Source: Mycobacterium sp. URHB0044
GTDB taxonomy: Bacteria > Actinomycetota > Actinomycetes > Mycobacteriales > Mycobacteriaceae
Length of the DNA stretch: 64,000 nucleotides
Assembly: GCF_000620625.1 (NCBI RefSeq)
Contig: NZ_JIAW01000007.1
Location: forward strand, 62,001 to 126,000
Direction: 5' to 3'
The notes under the pieces were generated by a model that saw only the letters and a list, made by a program, of their open reading frames with translations, was not told where the DNA came from and made no database searches. Made by a program: the position numbers and the translations under genes. This document shows, piece after piece, positions 6,163-14,943 of this stretch. Every line of letters begins with the position of its first letter. Positions within the stretch are counted from its first letter, which is position 1.

Positions 6163-8733
6163 GTGGCACTTCCCAATCTGACTCGCGATCAGGCCGTCGA
6201 ACGAGCGGCGCTGGTAACCGTCGACGGTTACCGCATCGTTCTCGACCTCACCGATGGATCCGGTTCGCCTGGCGAACGCACCTTCCGATCGACGACGACC
6301 GTCGAGTTCGATGCGCTCGCGGGCGCCGACACCGTCATCGACATCGCCGCCGAGACGATCCACAGCGCCACGCTCAACGGCGTCGCGATCGACGTGTCCG
6401 GCTATGACGAATCCACCGGGATTCCGCTCGCCGGACTGGCCGAGCACAACGTGGTGGTCGTCGACGCCGACTGCCGCTACTCCAACACCGGCGAGGGTCT
6501 GCATCGCTTCGTCGACCCCGTCGACGGCGAGGTGTACCTCTACTCGCAGTTCGAAACCGCCGACGCCAAGCGGATGTTCGCGTGCTTCGACCAGCCCGAC
6601 CTGAAGGCCACGTTCGACGTCACCGTCACCGCGCCCGCGCATTGGCAGGTGATCTCCAACGGCGCCACGGCCTCCACCGAGGACGGCGTGCACACGTTCG
6701 CCACCACACCGCGGATGAGCACCTATCTGGTGGCGCTCATCGCCGGGCCGTACACCCGCTGGCTCGACGAGTACGCCGACGAGCACGGCACGATCCCGCT
6801 CGGCATCTACTGCCGCTCCTCGCTGGCCGAGTACATGGATGCCGAGCGGCTGTTCACCGAAACCAAACAGGGATTTGCGTTCTACCACGCCAACTTCGGG
6901 GTGCCGTACGCGTTCGGCAAGTACGACCAGTTGTTCGTGCCGGAGTTCAACGCGGGCGCGATGGAGAACGCCGGTGCGGTGACGTTCCTGGAGGACTACG
7001 TCTTCCGCAGCAAGGTGACGCGCTACAGCTACGAGCGGCGCGCCGAGACCGTGCTGCACGAGATGGCGCACATGTGGTTCGGCGACCTCGTCACGATGCA
7101 GTGGTGGGACGACCTGTGGCTCAACGAGTCGTTCGCGACGTTCGCCTCGGTGCTGTGCCAGGCCGAGGCCACCGAGTACAAGCAGGCCTGGACGACCTTC
7201 GCCAACGTCGAGAAGTCGTGGGCGTACCGCCAGGATCAGCTGCCGTCGACCCACCCCGTCGCCGCCGACATCCCCGACCTGCACGCCGTCGAGGTCAACT
7301 TCGACGGCATCACCTACGCCAAGGGCGCCAGCGTGCTCAAGCAGCTGGTGGCCTACGTCGGGAAGGAGCCGTTCCTCGCCGGCCTGCGCGACTACTTCCG
7401 CGACCACGCCTACGCCAACGCCACATTTGGCGATTTGCTTGGCGCACTTGAGAAGTCGTCGGGTCGCGACCTGTCGCACTGGGGCAGGCAGTGGCTCAAG
7501 ACGACCGGTCTGAACACGTTGCGCGCCGACTTCGACGTCGACGCGGACGGGAAGTTCACCCGCTTCGCGATCACCCAGAGCGGCGCGGTACCCGGCGCAG
7601 GCGAGACGCGCGTGCACCGCCTGGCGGTCGGCGTGTACGACGACGATGCCTCCGGCAAGCTGGTCCGCGTACACCGCGAGGAACTCGACATCGACGGACC
7701 GGTCACCGAAGTTCCTGCACTACTTGGTGTTTCGCGCGGCAAGCTGATCATGGTCAACGACGACGACCTGACCTACTGCTCGCTGCGCCTGGATCCCCAG
7801 TCGCTGCAGACTGTCCTGACCCGCATCGCCGACATCGCCGACCCCCTGCCGCGCACGCTGGCGTGGTCGGCGGCATGGGAGATGACCCGCGAAGCCGAGA
7901 TGAAGGCCCGCGACTTCGTCGCACTGGTCATCAGCGGCGTGCATGCCGAGACGGAAGTCGGTGTGGCGCAACGGTTGCTGCTGCAGGCCCAGACGGCGCT
8001 GAACGCGTACGCCGACCAGGACTGGGCACGCGAGAACGGCTGGCCGGCGTTCGGGGATGCACTGCTGGACCTGGCGCGCGAATCGGCGCCGGGGTCGGAC
8101 CATCAGCTGGCATTCGTGAACGCGCTGTGCACGTCGGTACTTTCGCGCAATCACGTCGCCGTCCTGGCAACCCTGCTGGACAACGAGCCCGCCGCGGTGA
8201 ACCTGTCCGGCCTGGTGGTCGACACCGACCTGCGCTGGCGCATCGTGACCGCCCTGGCCGCCAGTGGCGACCTGGACGCCGACGGACCGGAGACGCCGTT
8301 CATCGACGCGGAAGCCGCAAACGACCCGACTGCGGCAGGCAAGCGCAATGCCGCCGCGGCGGCGGTGGCCCGTCCGCAGGCCGTCGTCAAGGATGCCGCC
8401 TGGCAGCAGGTCATCGAGGACGACGCGATGGCCAACATCACCACCAGGGCGGTCGTCAACGGGTTCGTGCAGCCCGGCCAGTCGGCACTGTTGGCGCCGT
8501 TCACCGCCAAGTACTTCGACGCCATCTCCGGCGTGTGGGAGCGACGGTCCAGCGAGGTCGCGCAGACCGTCGTGATCGGGCTGTACCCCTCGTGGGACGT
8601 CAGCCAGGCCGGTCTCGAGGCGGCTGACGAGTTCCTGGCGGGCGACGTGCCGCCGGCTCTGCGCCGGCTGGTGATCGAGGGGCGTGCCGGTGTGGAGCGG
8701 GCGCTGCGGGCGCGCGCGTTCGACATCGCCTAG
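6163..8733 (+). CDS. pepN: Aminopeptidase N (M1 family)
   Basis: 856 residues. A zinc metallopeptidase removing N-terminal residues from peptides in the cytoplasm. The GAMEN substrate-binding motif precedes the zinc site HEMAH (residues 299-303) and the third ligand Glu322 in NESFA, the standard M1 HExxH-x18-E arrangement. A helical C-terminal half (ERAP1-like) completes the family length. GTG 6163 (protein begins ALPNLTRDQAVERAAL) is preferred over ATG 6151: it matches the family start, and TATGTT at 6150-6155 lies seven bases before it, as in leaderless mycobacterial transcripts. The stop codon overlaps the stop of the convergent gene in the sequence CTAG. Confidence 0.97.
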   Translation: MALPNLTRDQAVERAALVTVDGYRIVLDLTDGSGSPGERTFRSTTTVEFDALAGADTVIDIAAETIHSATLNGVAIDVSGYDESTGIPLAGLAEHNVVVVDADCRYSNTGEGLHRFVDPVDGEVYLYSQFETADAKRMFACFDQPDLKATFDVTVTAPAHWQVISNGATASTEDGVHTFATTPRMSTYLVALIAGPYTRWLDEYADEHGTIPLGIYCRSSLAEYMDAERLFTETKQGFAFYHANFGVPYAFGKYDQLFVPEFNAGAMENAGAVTFLEDYVFRSKVTRYSYERRAETVLHEMAHMWFGDLVTMQWWDDLWLNESFATFASVLCQAEATEYKQAWTTFANVEKSWAYRQDQLPSTHPVAADIPDLHAVEVNFDGITYAKGASVLKQLVAYVGKEPFLAGLRDYFRDHAYANATFGDLLGALEKSSGRDLSHWGRQWLKTTGLNTLRADFDVDADGKFTRFAITQSGAVPGAGETRVHRLAVGVYDDDASGKLVRVHREELDIDGPVTEVPALLGVSRGKLIMVNDDDLTYCSLRLDPQSLQTVLTRIADIADPLPRTLAWSAAWEMTREAEMKARDFVALVISGVHAETEVGVAQRLLLQAQTALNAYADQDWARENGWPAFGDALLDLARESAPGSDHQLAFVNALCTSVLSRNHVAVLATLLDNEPAAVNLSGLVVDTDLRWRIVTALAASGDLDADGPETPFIDAEAANDPTAAGKRNAAAAAVARPQAVVKDAAWQQVIEDDAMANITTRAVVNGFVQPGQSALLAPFTAKYFDAISGVWERRSSEVAQTVVIGLYPSWDVSQAGLEAADEFLAGDVPPALRRLVIEGRAGVERALRARAFDIA

Positions 8734-9386
8734 TTCACGCGTAGGCGGCTGCGTAGTTCGACGAGCCCGTCTCCAGACAGTCGGGGTAGGGCGGCCAGCC
8801 GCCCGGTGAGCAGCAGCAGAATCGCGGAGATCGATCCGCGCACCTCGCGGCCATCGCCCACCGACCAGGTGACGTCGTCGGCGGTGAGGCGCATCCCGTC
8901 GAAGGGGACGTGGCCGAACACGCGAGCCAATCGGGTTCCGCGGGTCGACCACACCCGACTCGCGGCCACGGCAGCCGCGTCGGCCGACATCGACAGATCG
9001 CGCCCGAGCGGGAGCGCGATGTCCTGCCCGTGCACCAAGATGTCGATCAGTGTCTCGAGGTTGGTGACGCCGACGTTGTGGCGCCGCGACCCGATCATCG
9101 CGCGAATCTCGGCGATCAGTTGCTCAGTCGGGAGACCGGCGCGGCTGCGGGCGGATTCGCGGACGAACCGGTTGGTGCCACCCAGAACCCGCGGGTTGGT
9201 GATCACCAAGCGCATCGCCGCGAGCGCGGTGAGCTGCTGCAGCGTGAGATGCCCGGCGACGTCGCGCACCGTCCACCCATCACACAGAGACGGGCGTCGC
9301 CACTCGTCGTCCGACAACTCCTCGAGCAGGTCGGTCGTGCGCCGGCGCTGATCGTCGATTGCGGCCCAGATGTCGTCGTCGTTCAT
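8730..9386 (-). CDS. Maleylpyruvate isomerase-like (MDMPI/DinB fold) protein
   Basis: 218 residues from ATG 9386, preceded by GGGGGA. The N-terminus (DDDIWAAIDDQRRRTTDLLE, then LSDDEWRRPSLCDGWTVRDV and AGHL) is the signature of the mycothiol-dependent maleylpyruvate isomerase N-terminal family, a four-helix DinB-like bundle with a metal site. The helix ETLIDILVHGQDIALPLGRD carries the second conserved histidine. Members are thought to use mycothiol as thiol donor for isomerisation or detoxification, but the substrate here is unknown. It is convergent with pepN and overlaps it by four bases. Confidence 0.8.
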   Translation of the reverse strand: MNDDDIWAAIDDQRRRTTDLLEELSDDEWRRPSLCDGWTVRDVAGHLTLQQLTALAAMRLVITNPRVLGGTNRFVRESARSRAGLPTEQLIAEIRAMIGSRRHNVGVTNLETLIDILVHGQDIALPLGRDLSMSADAAAVAASRVWSTRGTRLARVFGHVPFDGMRLTADDVTWSVGDGREVRGSISAILLLLTGRLAALPRLSGDGLVELRSRLRVN

Positions 9387-9621
9387 TGCTCCCCCAATCA
9401 AGTAACGCATACGCGCGCAAGCGTCGGAGCCAGCAAACAATCGAGGTGCAGATGCGGCTTTCCGCATCGGCGGCGCAGTGCCTCAACGAGGGGCGCCGTC
9501 GAGCACAGGTGAGCGCAAAATCACATGTCAGAGCTTGATTTACACGCCGTTAACACGAACAATCAAGAGGTGTTCCAGATGGGCGATCCCCATGTAAGCG
9601 GGAACACAGCAACCAACGCTC

Positions 9622-9637
9622 TGTGATCCGGAGCACA
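9622..9637. promoter_or_regulatory. CRP-like palindrome upstream of a 46-residue protein
   Basis: TGTGATCCGGAGCACA matches the cAMP receptor protein consensus TGTGA-N6-TCACA at nine of ten fixed positions. It lies only 16 bases before the ATG at 9654, a position more compatible with repression or with a site inside the leader than with activation. Confidence 0.4.
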
Positions 9638-9653
9638 ACGTAGGAGTGAGAAG

Positions 9654-9794
9654 ATGTCCCTCGCGCAGTTTCGCGCAGACCTGACGCGCACCATCAACCG
9701 GCGCCGCCTCTATGCGCGGATCAACGCCCTTCCCCATTCGACCGTTCGTGAAGAGCTGCTGGCGATTGCCCAGCGGCACGACTCGAACCAGTGA
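9654..9794 (+). CDS. Small conserved basic protein (46 residues)
   Basis: The frame encodes MSLAQFRADLTRTINRRRLY and ends IAQRHDSNQ. It has a clear ribosome binding site (GTAGGAGTG) and is followed by a perfect intrinsic terminator, which makes it a real, separately transcribed unit. The protein is rich in arginine, predicted helical, and has no signal peptide or cysteine. Similar short proteins occur in mycobacteria but I know no function. A CRP-like site precedes it. Confidence 0.7.
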   Translation: MSLAQFRADLTRTINRRRLYARINALPHSTVREELLAIAQRHDSNQ

Positions 9795-9811
9795 CGCGGG
9801 GAATTTCCCAG

Positions 9812-9851
9812 AGCCGGTGATCCCACGGGGATCACCGGCTTCGTCGTTTCT
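9812..9851. terminator. Intrinsic terminator between convergent genes
   Basis: AGCCGGTGATCCC (9812-9824) and GGGATCACCGGCT (9828-9840) form a perfect 13-bp stem with a three-base loop, followed by TCGTCGTTTCT. It serves the small gene on the plus strand and may also stop transcription arriving from the minus-strand gene at 9861-10331. Confidence 0.85.
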
Positions 9852-9860
9852 GGGCCGGAA

Positions 9861-10331
9861 CTAGCGGGGTGAGACGCCGGCGGACAGCACGCGCACGGCG
9901 CTGATCAGGCCGTCGATCAGGTTGCCTTCCTTGAACGACGCCGCGGCCGCCGAGACGCCCAGTGGAGCGGCCTCTTCGATGCCGCGCCCCTTGACGTCCG
10001 CGCCGTAGACCACCTCGATGGCCTTCTGGTTCGGCGAGACCGCGAGCAGCACCGCGTTGTCCGGAGTCGGGACCTTCGCGAGGATGTCGCGGGCAGTGGC
10101 CGCCGGGTCGTCACCGAGGTCGCCCAGATACACCGCGAAGCGGGCCTTCGAACCCCGCGACCCGTACTTCAGCGCATCGTCGAGGACGACGAGGTCCTTG
10201 GTCGGGAACGGGTAGTGCACCGACAGCTCACCGGGCTCGGTGACGCCGGAGATCCGCCCGCTGTTCGTGACGGCGTAGCCCGCCGGCAGGTTCGCCGGAT
10301 CGACGAGCTTCGCGACCTCACCACTTGCCAC
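9861..10331 (-). CDS. DUF5130 (TPM-like) protein
   Basis: 156 residues from GTG 10331, with GGGAGG upstream. The fold suggested by [20 protein letters not shown] and [19 protein letters not shown] is that of TPM-type domains, which are associated with membrane complexes; this protein has no membrane segment of its own. Its start overlaps the end of ctaJ by 14 bases, so the two are translationally coupled. ctaJ encodes an aa3 oxidase subunit. An accessory role at the cytochrome bcc-aa3 supercomplex is therefore reasonable inference; I recall such an association for the M. smegmatis homologue but cannot check it. Confidence 0.8.
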   Translation of the reverse strand: MASGEVAKLVDPANLPAGYAVTNSGRISGVTEPGELSVHYPFPTKDLVVLDDALKYGSRGSKARFAVYLGDLGDDPAATARDILAKVPTPDNAVLLAVSPNQKAIEVVYGADVKGRGIEEAAPLGVSAAAASFKEGNLIDGLISAVRVLSAGVSPR

Positions 10332-10548
10332 TTGCGCCGCCTCCCACCGTCAGGTGCGAACCGTGGCCGCCGTGGCCATGGTCCGCAGGTTCGTCAGACG
10401 CCCAGAGGATCGGGGCGTGCGTCCACGGTTCGGACATGTCGTAGGTCGCCGGATGTGGGCCCTTGCGGGACCAGATCAGGGCGATCAACACCAACAGGAG
10501 AAGCAGCGGGACGCCGCCCATCAGCGAATGTGCCAAGGCTGTGCTCAC
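10318..10548 (-). CDS. ctaJ: aa3-type cytochrome oxidase subunit CtaJ
   Basis: 76 residues, GTG start at 10548. One N-terminal membrane helix ([16 protein letters not shown]) is followed by the conserved [20 protein letters not shown] segment, a His/Gly-rich stretch ([10 protein letters not shown]) and the family tail VGGGASGKW. CtaJ is a small accessory subunit seen in structures of the mycobacterial bcc-aa3 supercomplex. TAACGT (10561-10556) lies seven bases before the start, indicating a leaderless transcript. The histidine-rich tail could bind metal, but that is speculation. Confidence 0.88.
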   Translation of the reverse strand: MSTALAHSLMGGVPLLLLLVLIALIWSRKGPHPATYDMSEPWTHAPILWASDEPADHGHGGHGSHLTVGGGASGKW

Positions 10549-10574
10549 GACGCAAACGTTATCTCAAGGGCCAC

Positions 10575-11216
10575 TCAGGCCGCGCCCTCACCCAGGTATC
10601 GCACCCAGGCGGGATCGAGGTCCTTGACCGACGACAGCAGCCGCCAGTGCTGCCCCTTCGGCGGCAGGGGCACCGACCGCAGCGACCAACCCAGTTCGGC
10701 GAGCATGTGGTCTGCCTTGCGGTGGTTGCACGATGCGCACGCCGCCACGCAGTTCTCCCAGGAGTGGGCGCCGCCGCGGCTGCGCGGCACCACGTGATCG
10801 ACGGTGTCGGCCTTCGCTCCGCAGTACGCGCAGCGGAAACGATCGCGGTGCATCAGCGCCGCGCGCGTCATGGGAATGCGGGCACGGTAGGGCACCCGCA
10901 CGTAGGTCCGCAGCCGGATCACCGACGGCACCACGATGGTGCGGGTGGCCGAGTGAATAACCGGACCGGACGGGTCGTCGTGCACGACGTCGGCCTTGCC
11001 GCACATCAGCATGATCACGGCGCGGCGCATGGGCAGCGCCGTCAGGGGTTCGTAGGTGGAGTTCAGCAGCAGGACCCGGCGCCGGCCCCAGATGGAGCTC
11101 TGGGTGGGTGGACGGGCGTCGAGCAGCGGCAATGTCTGGGCAGGAGCGGTCGAGTGGCCGACTAGGCCCAACGCGGTCCCGTGATGCCGGGGGCCGCGGC
11201 TCTTTCGCTGCGACAT
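10575..11216 (-). CDS. HNH endonuclease
   Basis: 213 residues from ATG 11216, with GGAGGG upstream. An N-terminal part with VLLLNSTYEPLTALPMRRAV is typical of a widespread actinobacterial HNH family. The nuclease core has zinc-binding CAYC and CASC pairs around the HNH motif: DTVDHVVPRSRGG supplies the DH, WENCVAACASCNHRKAD the N and last H. This family is orthologous in position to Rv2469c. The biological role is not known; no restriction methylase or phage genes are near, and the conserved synteny argues for a housekeeping function. Confidence 0.88.
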   Translation of the reverse strand: MSQRKSRGPRHHGTALGLVGHSTAPAQTLPLLDARPPTQSSIWGRRRVLLLNSTYEPLTALPMRRAVIMLMCGKADVVHDDPSGPVIHSATRTIVVPSVIRLRTYVRVPYRARIPMTRAALMHRDRFRCAYCGAKADTVDHVVPRSRGGAHSWENCVAACASCNHRKADHMLAELGWSLRSVPLPPKGQHWRLLSSVKDLDPAWVRYLGEGAA

Positions 11217-11393
11217 ACGCCCTCCGAGGAGACAGTTCATCACGGATCGGGGCAGACCGCACGACAATTCTTGACGTGTTCGCAGGTCAGTCTGGTGAAC
11301 TTTCGATGACACGGCCGTCTTTGCCGTGATCGCACGGCACGAGCCGGTCCCCCGATCGGTGCGACGCCGCCCGCCACGAGGACAATGGGGACG

Positions 11394-11789
11394 GTGACCA
11401 ACGTTCAGCGCTCGTTCTACGACGAGGTCGGCGGCGCCGAGACCTTTCGGTCGCTCGTCTCGAAGTTCTACCAGCTGGTGCGCGAGGACGAGATTCTGCG
11501 GCCCTTGTATCCCGAGGACGAGCTCGACGCGGCCGAGGAGCGGCTGCGGATGTTCCTCGAGCAGTACTGGGGTGGGCCGCGGACGTACTCGGAACAGCGC
11601 GGTCACCCTCGACTGCGGATGCGCCACGCACCGTTCAAGATCGGCTTCATCGAACGCGACGCGTGGCTGCGGTGCATGCACATCGCGGTGGCCGACATCG
11701 ACGCCGAAACACTGGACGACGCGCACCGCAAGGCGTTGTTGGACTACCTGGAGATGGCCGCGCAATCGATGGTCAACTCGCCGTTCTGA
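11394..11789 (+). CDS. glbO: Truncated haemoglobin O (group II)
   Basis: 131 residues. A short 2-on-2 globin that binds oxygen and nitric oxide near the membrane. Diagnostic features are the B10 region FYQLV, the EEL region [20 protein letters not shown], and the proximal histidine segment RMRHAPFKI, with the distal tryptophan in [10 protein letters not shown]. The C-terminus [15 protein letters not shown] is typical of mycobacterial GlbO. GTG 11394 is preferred because GAGGA lies 11 bases upstream; ATG 11385 is an alternative. It is followed closely by aglA, as in M. tuberculosis. Confidence 0.93.
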   Translation: MTNVQRSFYDEVGGAETFRSLVSKFYQLVREDEILRPLYPEDELDAAEERLRMFLEQYWGGPRTYSEQRGHPRLRMRHAPFKIGFIERDAWLRCMHIAVADIDAETLDDAHRKALLDYLEMAAQSMVNSPF

Positions 11790-11810
11790 GTTCCGGCATG
11801 ATTGGTGGAC

Positions 11811-13379
11811 GTGACCAATTCCCGCGAGGCGTGGTGGTCCCGCGCCGTGTTCTATCAGGTCTATCCGCGATCCTTCCGCGACAGCAATGGTGATGGCGTC
11901 GGCGACCTCGACGGCGTGACCGCCGGCCTCGACTATCTGAGCCGACTCGGCATCGACGCGTTGTGGTTGAACCCGGTGATGGTGTCGCCCATGGCCGATC
12001 ACGGCTACGACGTCGCCGACCCACGCGACGTCGATCCCCTGTTCGGCGGCATGGGCGCGCTGGACCGCCTGATCGACGCGGCGCACGCCCGCAGCATCAA
12101 GGTCACGATGGACCTGGTGCCCAACCACACCAGCTCGGCGCACCCGTGGTTCCAGGCTGCGCTTGCGGCCGGCCGCGGCAGTGCGCAGCGCGAGCGCTAC
12201 ATCTTTCGCGACGGCGCCGGCCCGGGCGGCCTGCACCCGCCGAACAACTGGGTGTCGGTGTTCGGCGGCCCGGCGTGGACGCGGGTCGAGGAGCCCGACG
12301 GCAACCCGGGCCAGTGGTATCTACACCTGTTCGACGCCGAGCAGCCCGACCTCAACTGGGAGAACCCCGAGGTGTTCGACGACCTCGAGAAGACGCTGCG
12401 GTTCTGGCTCGAGCGCGGGGTGGACGGGTTCCGCATCGACGTCGCCCACGGCATGGCCAAGCCGCCGGGCCTGCCGGACATGAAGAACCCCGACCTGCCG
12501 ATGCTCACCCTGGATGACGACGATCCTCGGTTCAACCACGACGGGGTACACGAGATCCACCGCAGCATCCGCACTGTTCTCAACGATCACCCCGACGCCG
12601 TCACCGTCGGCGAGATTTGGGTATTCAACAACGGCGACTTCGCCAAGTATCTGCGCCCCGACGAGCTTCACCTCGGCTTCAACTTTCGGCTGGTACGGGC
12701 GAAGTTCGATGCGGCCGGAGTTCGGGAGGCGATCGAGAACTCCTTGGCAGCAGCCGAACTCGCCGGTTCGCCACCCACGTGGTGTCTGTCCAATCACGAT
12801 GTCGAACGTGAAGTCAGCCGCTACGGGGGTGGCGCGGTGGGCTTGGCGCGAGCCGAGGCGATGGCGCTGGTGATGCTGGCGCTACCGGGCACCGTATTCG
12901 TCTACAACGGCGAGGAGTTGGGCCTGCCGAACGTCGACCTGCCCGATGAGGTGCTGCAGGACCCCACCTGGGAACGGTCCGGACACCACGAACGGGGCCG
13001 CGACGGCTGCCGGGTGCCGATGCCGTGGTCGGGTGACACTCCCCCGTACGGCTTCTCGGACAATCCGGACACCTGGCTGCCGATGCCGCCGGACTGGTCG
13101 GGCTTGACTGTCGAAAGGCAGGACGGCGTCGAAGGTTCGACGCTGACGATGTTCCGCCGCGCCATCGAGATACGCCATGGCCGTGGACATCTCGGTGACG
13201 GCGTGGAATGGATCGACGCGCCGGATGGAGCGCTGGCGTTCCGCTGCGCCGACGGCGTGGTGTGCGTACTGAACGCGGGCGCACATCCCGTGGCGTTGCC
13301 CGTCGGCGAGGTGCTGCTCTCCAGCCAGCCATTGGTCGACGGCGAGTTGGGGCCGGACGCCGCTGCCTGGATCGGCTAG
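11811..13379 (+). CDS. aglA: Alpha-glucosidase (GH13)
   Basis: 522 residues from GTG 11811; TTG 11802 and GTG 11805 are alternatives. Catalytic (beta/alpha)8 barrel with the GH13 regions in order: YQVYPRSFRDSNGDGVGDL at the N-terminus, DLVPNHTS, the nucleophile region DGFRIDVAHGM, the acid/base glutamate in TVGEIWV and the transition-state aspartate in LSNHDVERE. The GxxDL and GFRIDV patterns place it with oligo-1,6-glucosidase/alpha-glucosidase enzymes, which release glucose from short alpha-glucans such as maltose or trehalose-derived sugars. No signal peptide, so cytoplasmic. CATGAT eight bases upstream may be its -10 element. Confidence 0.92.
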   Translation: MTNSREAWWSRAVFYQVYPRSFRDSNGDGVGDLDGVTAGLDYLSRLGIDALWLNPVMVSPMADHGYDVADPRDVDPLFGGMGALDRLIDAAHARSIKVTMDLVPNHTSSAHPWFQAALAAGRGSAQRERYIFRDGAGPGGLHPPNNWVSVFGGPAWTRVEEPDGNPGQWYLHLFDAEQPDLNWENPEVFDDLEKTLRFWLERGVDGFRIDVAHGMAKPPGLPDMKNPDLPMLTLDDDDPRFNHDGVHEIHRSIRTVLNDHPDAVTVGEIWVFNNGDFAKYLRPDELHLGFNFRLVRAKFDAAGVREAIENSLAAAELAGSPPTWCLSNHDVEREVSRYGGGAVGLARAEAMALVMLALPGTVFVYNGEELGLPNVDLPDEVLQDPTWERSGHHERGRDGCRVPMPWSGDTPPYGFSDNPDTWLPMPPDWSGLTVERQDGVEGSTLTMFRRAIEIRHGRGHLGDGVEWIDAPDGALAFRCADGVVCVLNAGAHPVALPVGEVLLSSQPLVDGELGPDAAAWIG

Positions 13380-13383
13380 GTAG

Positions 13384-13869
13384 TTACGTCGTGGTCTCGT
13401 CGGCAAGTCGTTGGAGATATCCCGCGAAGAGGCGTCGATCGTGCTCACTCCAGGCGGCGGTCAGGTCGTCGAAGCACTGTTGCTGCCATCGAAGTGCCTG
13501 ACCGCGTAGCCGCCGCCCCTGGGCGGTGAGTTCGACGACGGCCCGCCGGCGGTCGTGCCGGGAGTTCTTGCGCGCCAAGTAGCCTGCCGCGACGGCATCG
13601 CGGATCATCCGGCTCGCGCCGGATTGGTCTAGGGCCAATTGCGCCGCCACCCCGTTGACGGTCACTTCGTCGTCGCCTTCGAGGACGGCGGCCACGGCTT
13701 CGACGACCTGGATGTGTTGAATGTTGCGGGTTTCGGCGTCGGGGCTTGCCGGCACGCCAAGCAGCGCTCGGTTCGTCCACCGCCGCGACCAGAACCGCAC
13801 CAGCTTGAACAGTGCGGGTCCACCGTTGGGTCGACGATCTGCTGCCGTCTTCTCGCTTCTCGAGGCCAC
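13384..13869 (-). CDS. MarR-family repressor
   Basis: 161 residues from GTG 13869. The core is a winged helix with VTVNGVAAQLALDQSGASRM as helix-turn-helix and KNSRHDRRRAVVELTAQGRR as the wing, followed by a dimerisation helix. A longer open frame begins inside the operator DNA at 13917 but is not credible; TACAAT (13881-13876) six bases before GTG 13869 marks a leaderless start. Two ATGCG-N3-CGCAT palindromes overlap this promoter, so the protein probably represses itself and the divergent VOC gene at 13944. The ligand is unknown. Confidence 0.85.
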   Translation of the reverse strand: MASRSEKTAADRRPNGGPALFKLVRFWSRRWTNRALLGVPASPDAETRNIQHIQVVEAVAAVLEGDDEVTVNGVAAQLALDQSGASRMIRDAVAAGYLARKNSRHDRRRAVVELTAQGRRLRGQALRWQQQCFDDLTAAWSEHDRRLFAGYLQRLADETTT

Positions 13870-13880
13870 TCCAGGATTGT

Positions 13881-13917
13881 ATGCGTACCGCATGCTATTG
13901 TCGTATGCGAATCGCAT
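13881..13917. promoter_or_regulatory. Two palindromic operators for the MarR/VOC divergent pair
   Basis: ATGCGTACCGCAT (13881-13893) and ATGCGAATCGCAT (13905-13917) share ATGCG-N3-CGCAT, and their centres are 24 bases apart. The first overlaps the -10 of the MarR gene; the second lies between it and the VOC gene start. This is the expected arrangement for a dimeric repressor occupying both sides of a divergent promoter. Confidence 0.7.
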
Positions 13918-13943
13918 GCAAAATCTTGAGGAAGGGAACGCAA

Positions 13944-14327
13944 ATGCCGATCGTTCTCGATCACACGATCGCGCCTGCTACGAACAGTCGTTCAGCGGCA
14001 ACGTTTTTCGCGGAGTTGATGGGGCTGGAGGTGTCGCCTCCGAGCGGCCCCTTCCTGCCTGTTTCGATCAACGAATCGCTTACGTTCGATTTCGATGAGC
14101 GAGGCCAGATCGCCCCTGCCCACTTCGGGTTCCTGGTCGACGATGATACGTTTCAGGCCATGTTGGATCGGCTGGCCACATTGCCAGCCATCGAATTCGG
14201 CTCTGGACCAGAGCACGGATGGGACAGGCAGACAAGCGCGATCGGCGGCGGTCGCGGAGTCTACGTCCGCGATCCCGACAACGGTCACACCTACGAGCTG
14301 TTCACCGTGCGCCCCGCCACGCCGTAG
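13944..14327 (+). CDS. VOC-family (glyoxalase-like) protein
   Basis: 127 residues from ATG 13944, with GAGGAAGGGA upstream. A vicinal oxygen chelate fold: an N-terminal DHTIAPATN segment carrying the first metal histidine, AHFGFLVDDDTFQAMLDRLA in the middle, and GRGVYVRDPDNGHTYELFTV with the terminal glutamate. Such proteins bind a divalent metal and handle small electrophiles or antibiotics. Divergent from a MarR repressor and sharing its operators, it is probably induced by the compound that repressor senses. Confidence 0.82.
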   Translation: MPIVLDHTIAPATNSRSAATFFAELMGLEVSPPSGPFLPVSINESLTFDFDERGQIAPAHFGFLVDDDTFQAMLDRLATLPAIEFGSGPEHGWDRQTSAIGGGRGVYVRDPDNGHTYELFTVRPATP

Positions 14328-14352
14328 CCTTGGCTGTCAGTTGGCTTGATTC

Positions 14353-14889
14353 TCATTGCAACTCTTCGAGTTCGGCCGACGGCTCGGCCTCACCGGTGCT
14401 GTCACCGAGGCCGAGCAAGAGGGTGCGGAGCATCGCGGCGAGATCGTTCTGCTGATCCTTGTCGAGCGCGGCGAGGATGCGCCGTTCGTTGTCCACGTGG
14501 GCGACGACCGCGCGGTCGATGAGCTCCCGCCCTGCGGGGGTGAGCGCCACGACGACGGTGCGCCGGTTGGTGGGATCGATGTCGCGCGTGACGTAGCCCT
14601 TGGCGACGAGACGGTCGAGCCGGTTGGTGACGGCCCCCGAGGTCACCATCGAGGCGCGAGCCAACGCGCCTGCGGTCATGCCGTCGGGTGAGCCGGCGCG
14701 CCGAAGGGTTGCGAGGACGTCGAACTCGCCCCGTTCCAGCCCGAACTCGCTGAAGAGCGCTTTGAGTTCGCGCTCGGCGATCCGTGTCACCCGGGACAGA
14801 CGGCCAAGGACACCCATGGGCGACGGGTCGAGGTCGGGCCGGGCGTGGGCCCATTGCTCCACGATGCGGTCGACGGCATCACGGGTCAC
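14353..14889 (-). CDS. MarR-family repressor of the DMT/SDR genes
   Basis: 178 residues from GTG 14889, with GAGAGG upstream. The winged helix reads LERGEFDVLATLRRAG, then MTAGALARASMVTSGAVTNR as recognition helix and DIDPTNRRTVVVALTPAGRE as wing. Divergent from a drug/metabolite transporter gene. Three copies of a TTCAAC(N)TTGAA-like palindrome lie in the shared 91-base promoter region, one of them imperfect and right at its own leader, so autoregulation together with control of the transporter is expected. Confidence 0.85.
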   Translation of the reverse strand: MTRDAVDRIVEQWAHARPDLDPSPMGVLGRLSRVTRIAERELKALFSEFGLERGEFDVLATLRRAGSPDGMTAGALARASMVTSGAVTNRLDRLVAKGYVTRDIDPTNRRTVVVALTPAGRELIDRAVVAHVDNERRILAALDKDQQNDLAAMLRTLLLGLGDSTGEAEPSAELEELQ

Positions 14890-14943
14890 GACAACCTCTC
14901 AACGCTGAATTGTTTGACGTGAAGGTATCACGGGCATACGCTC

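Noticed and set aside
13870..13917. Longer MarR start at 13917
   Set aside because: Those codons are the operator palindromes themselves and there is a leaderless -10 element immediately before GTG 13869.
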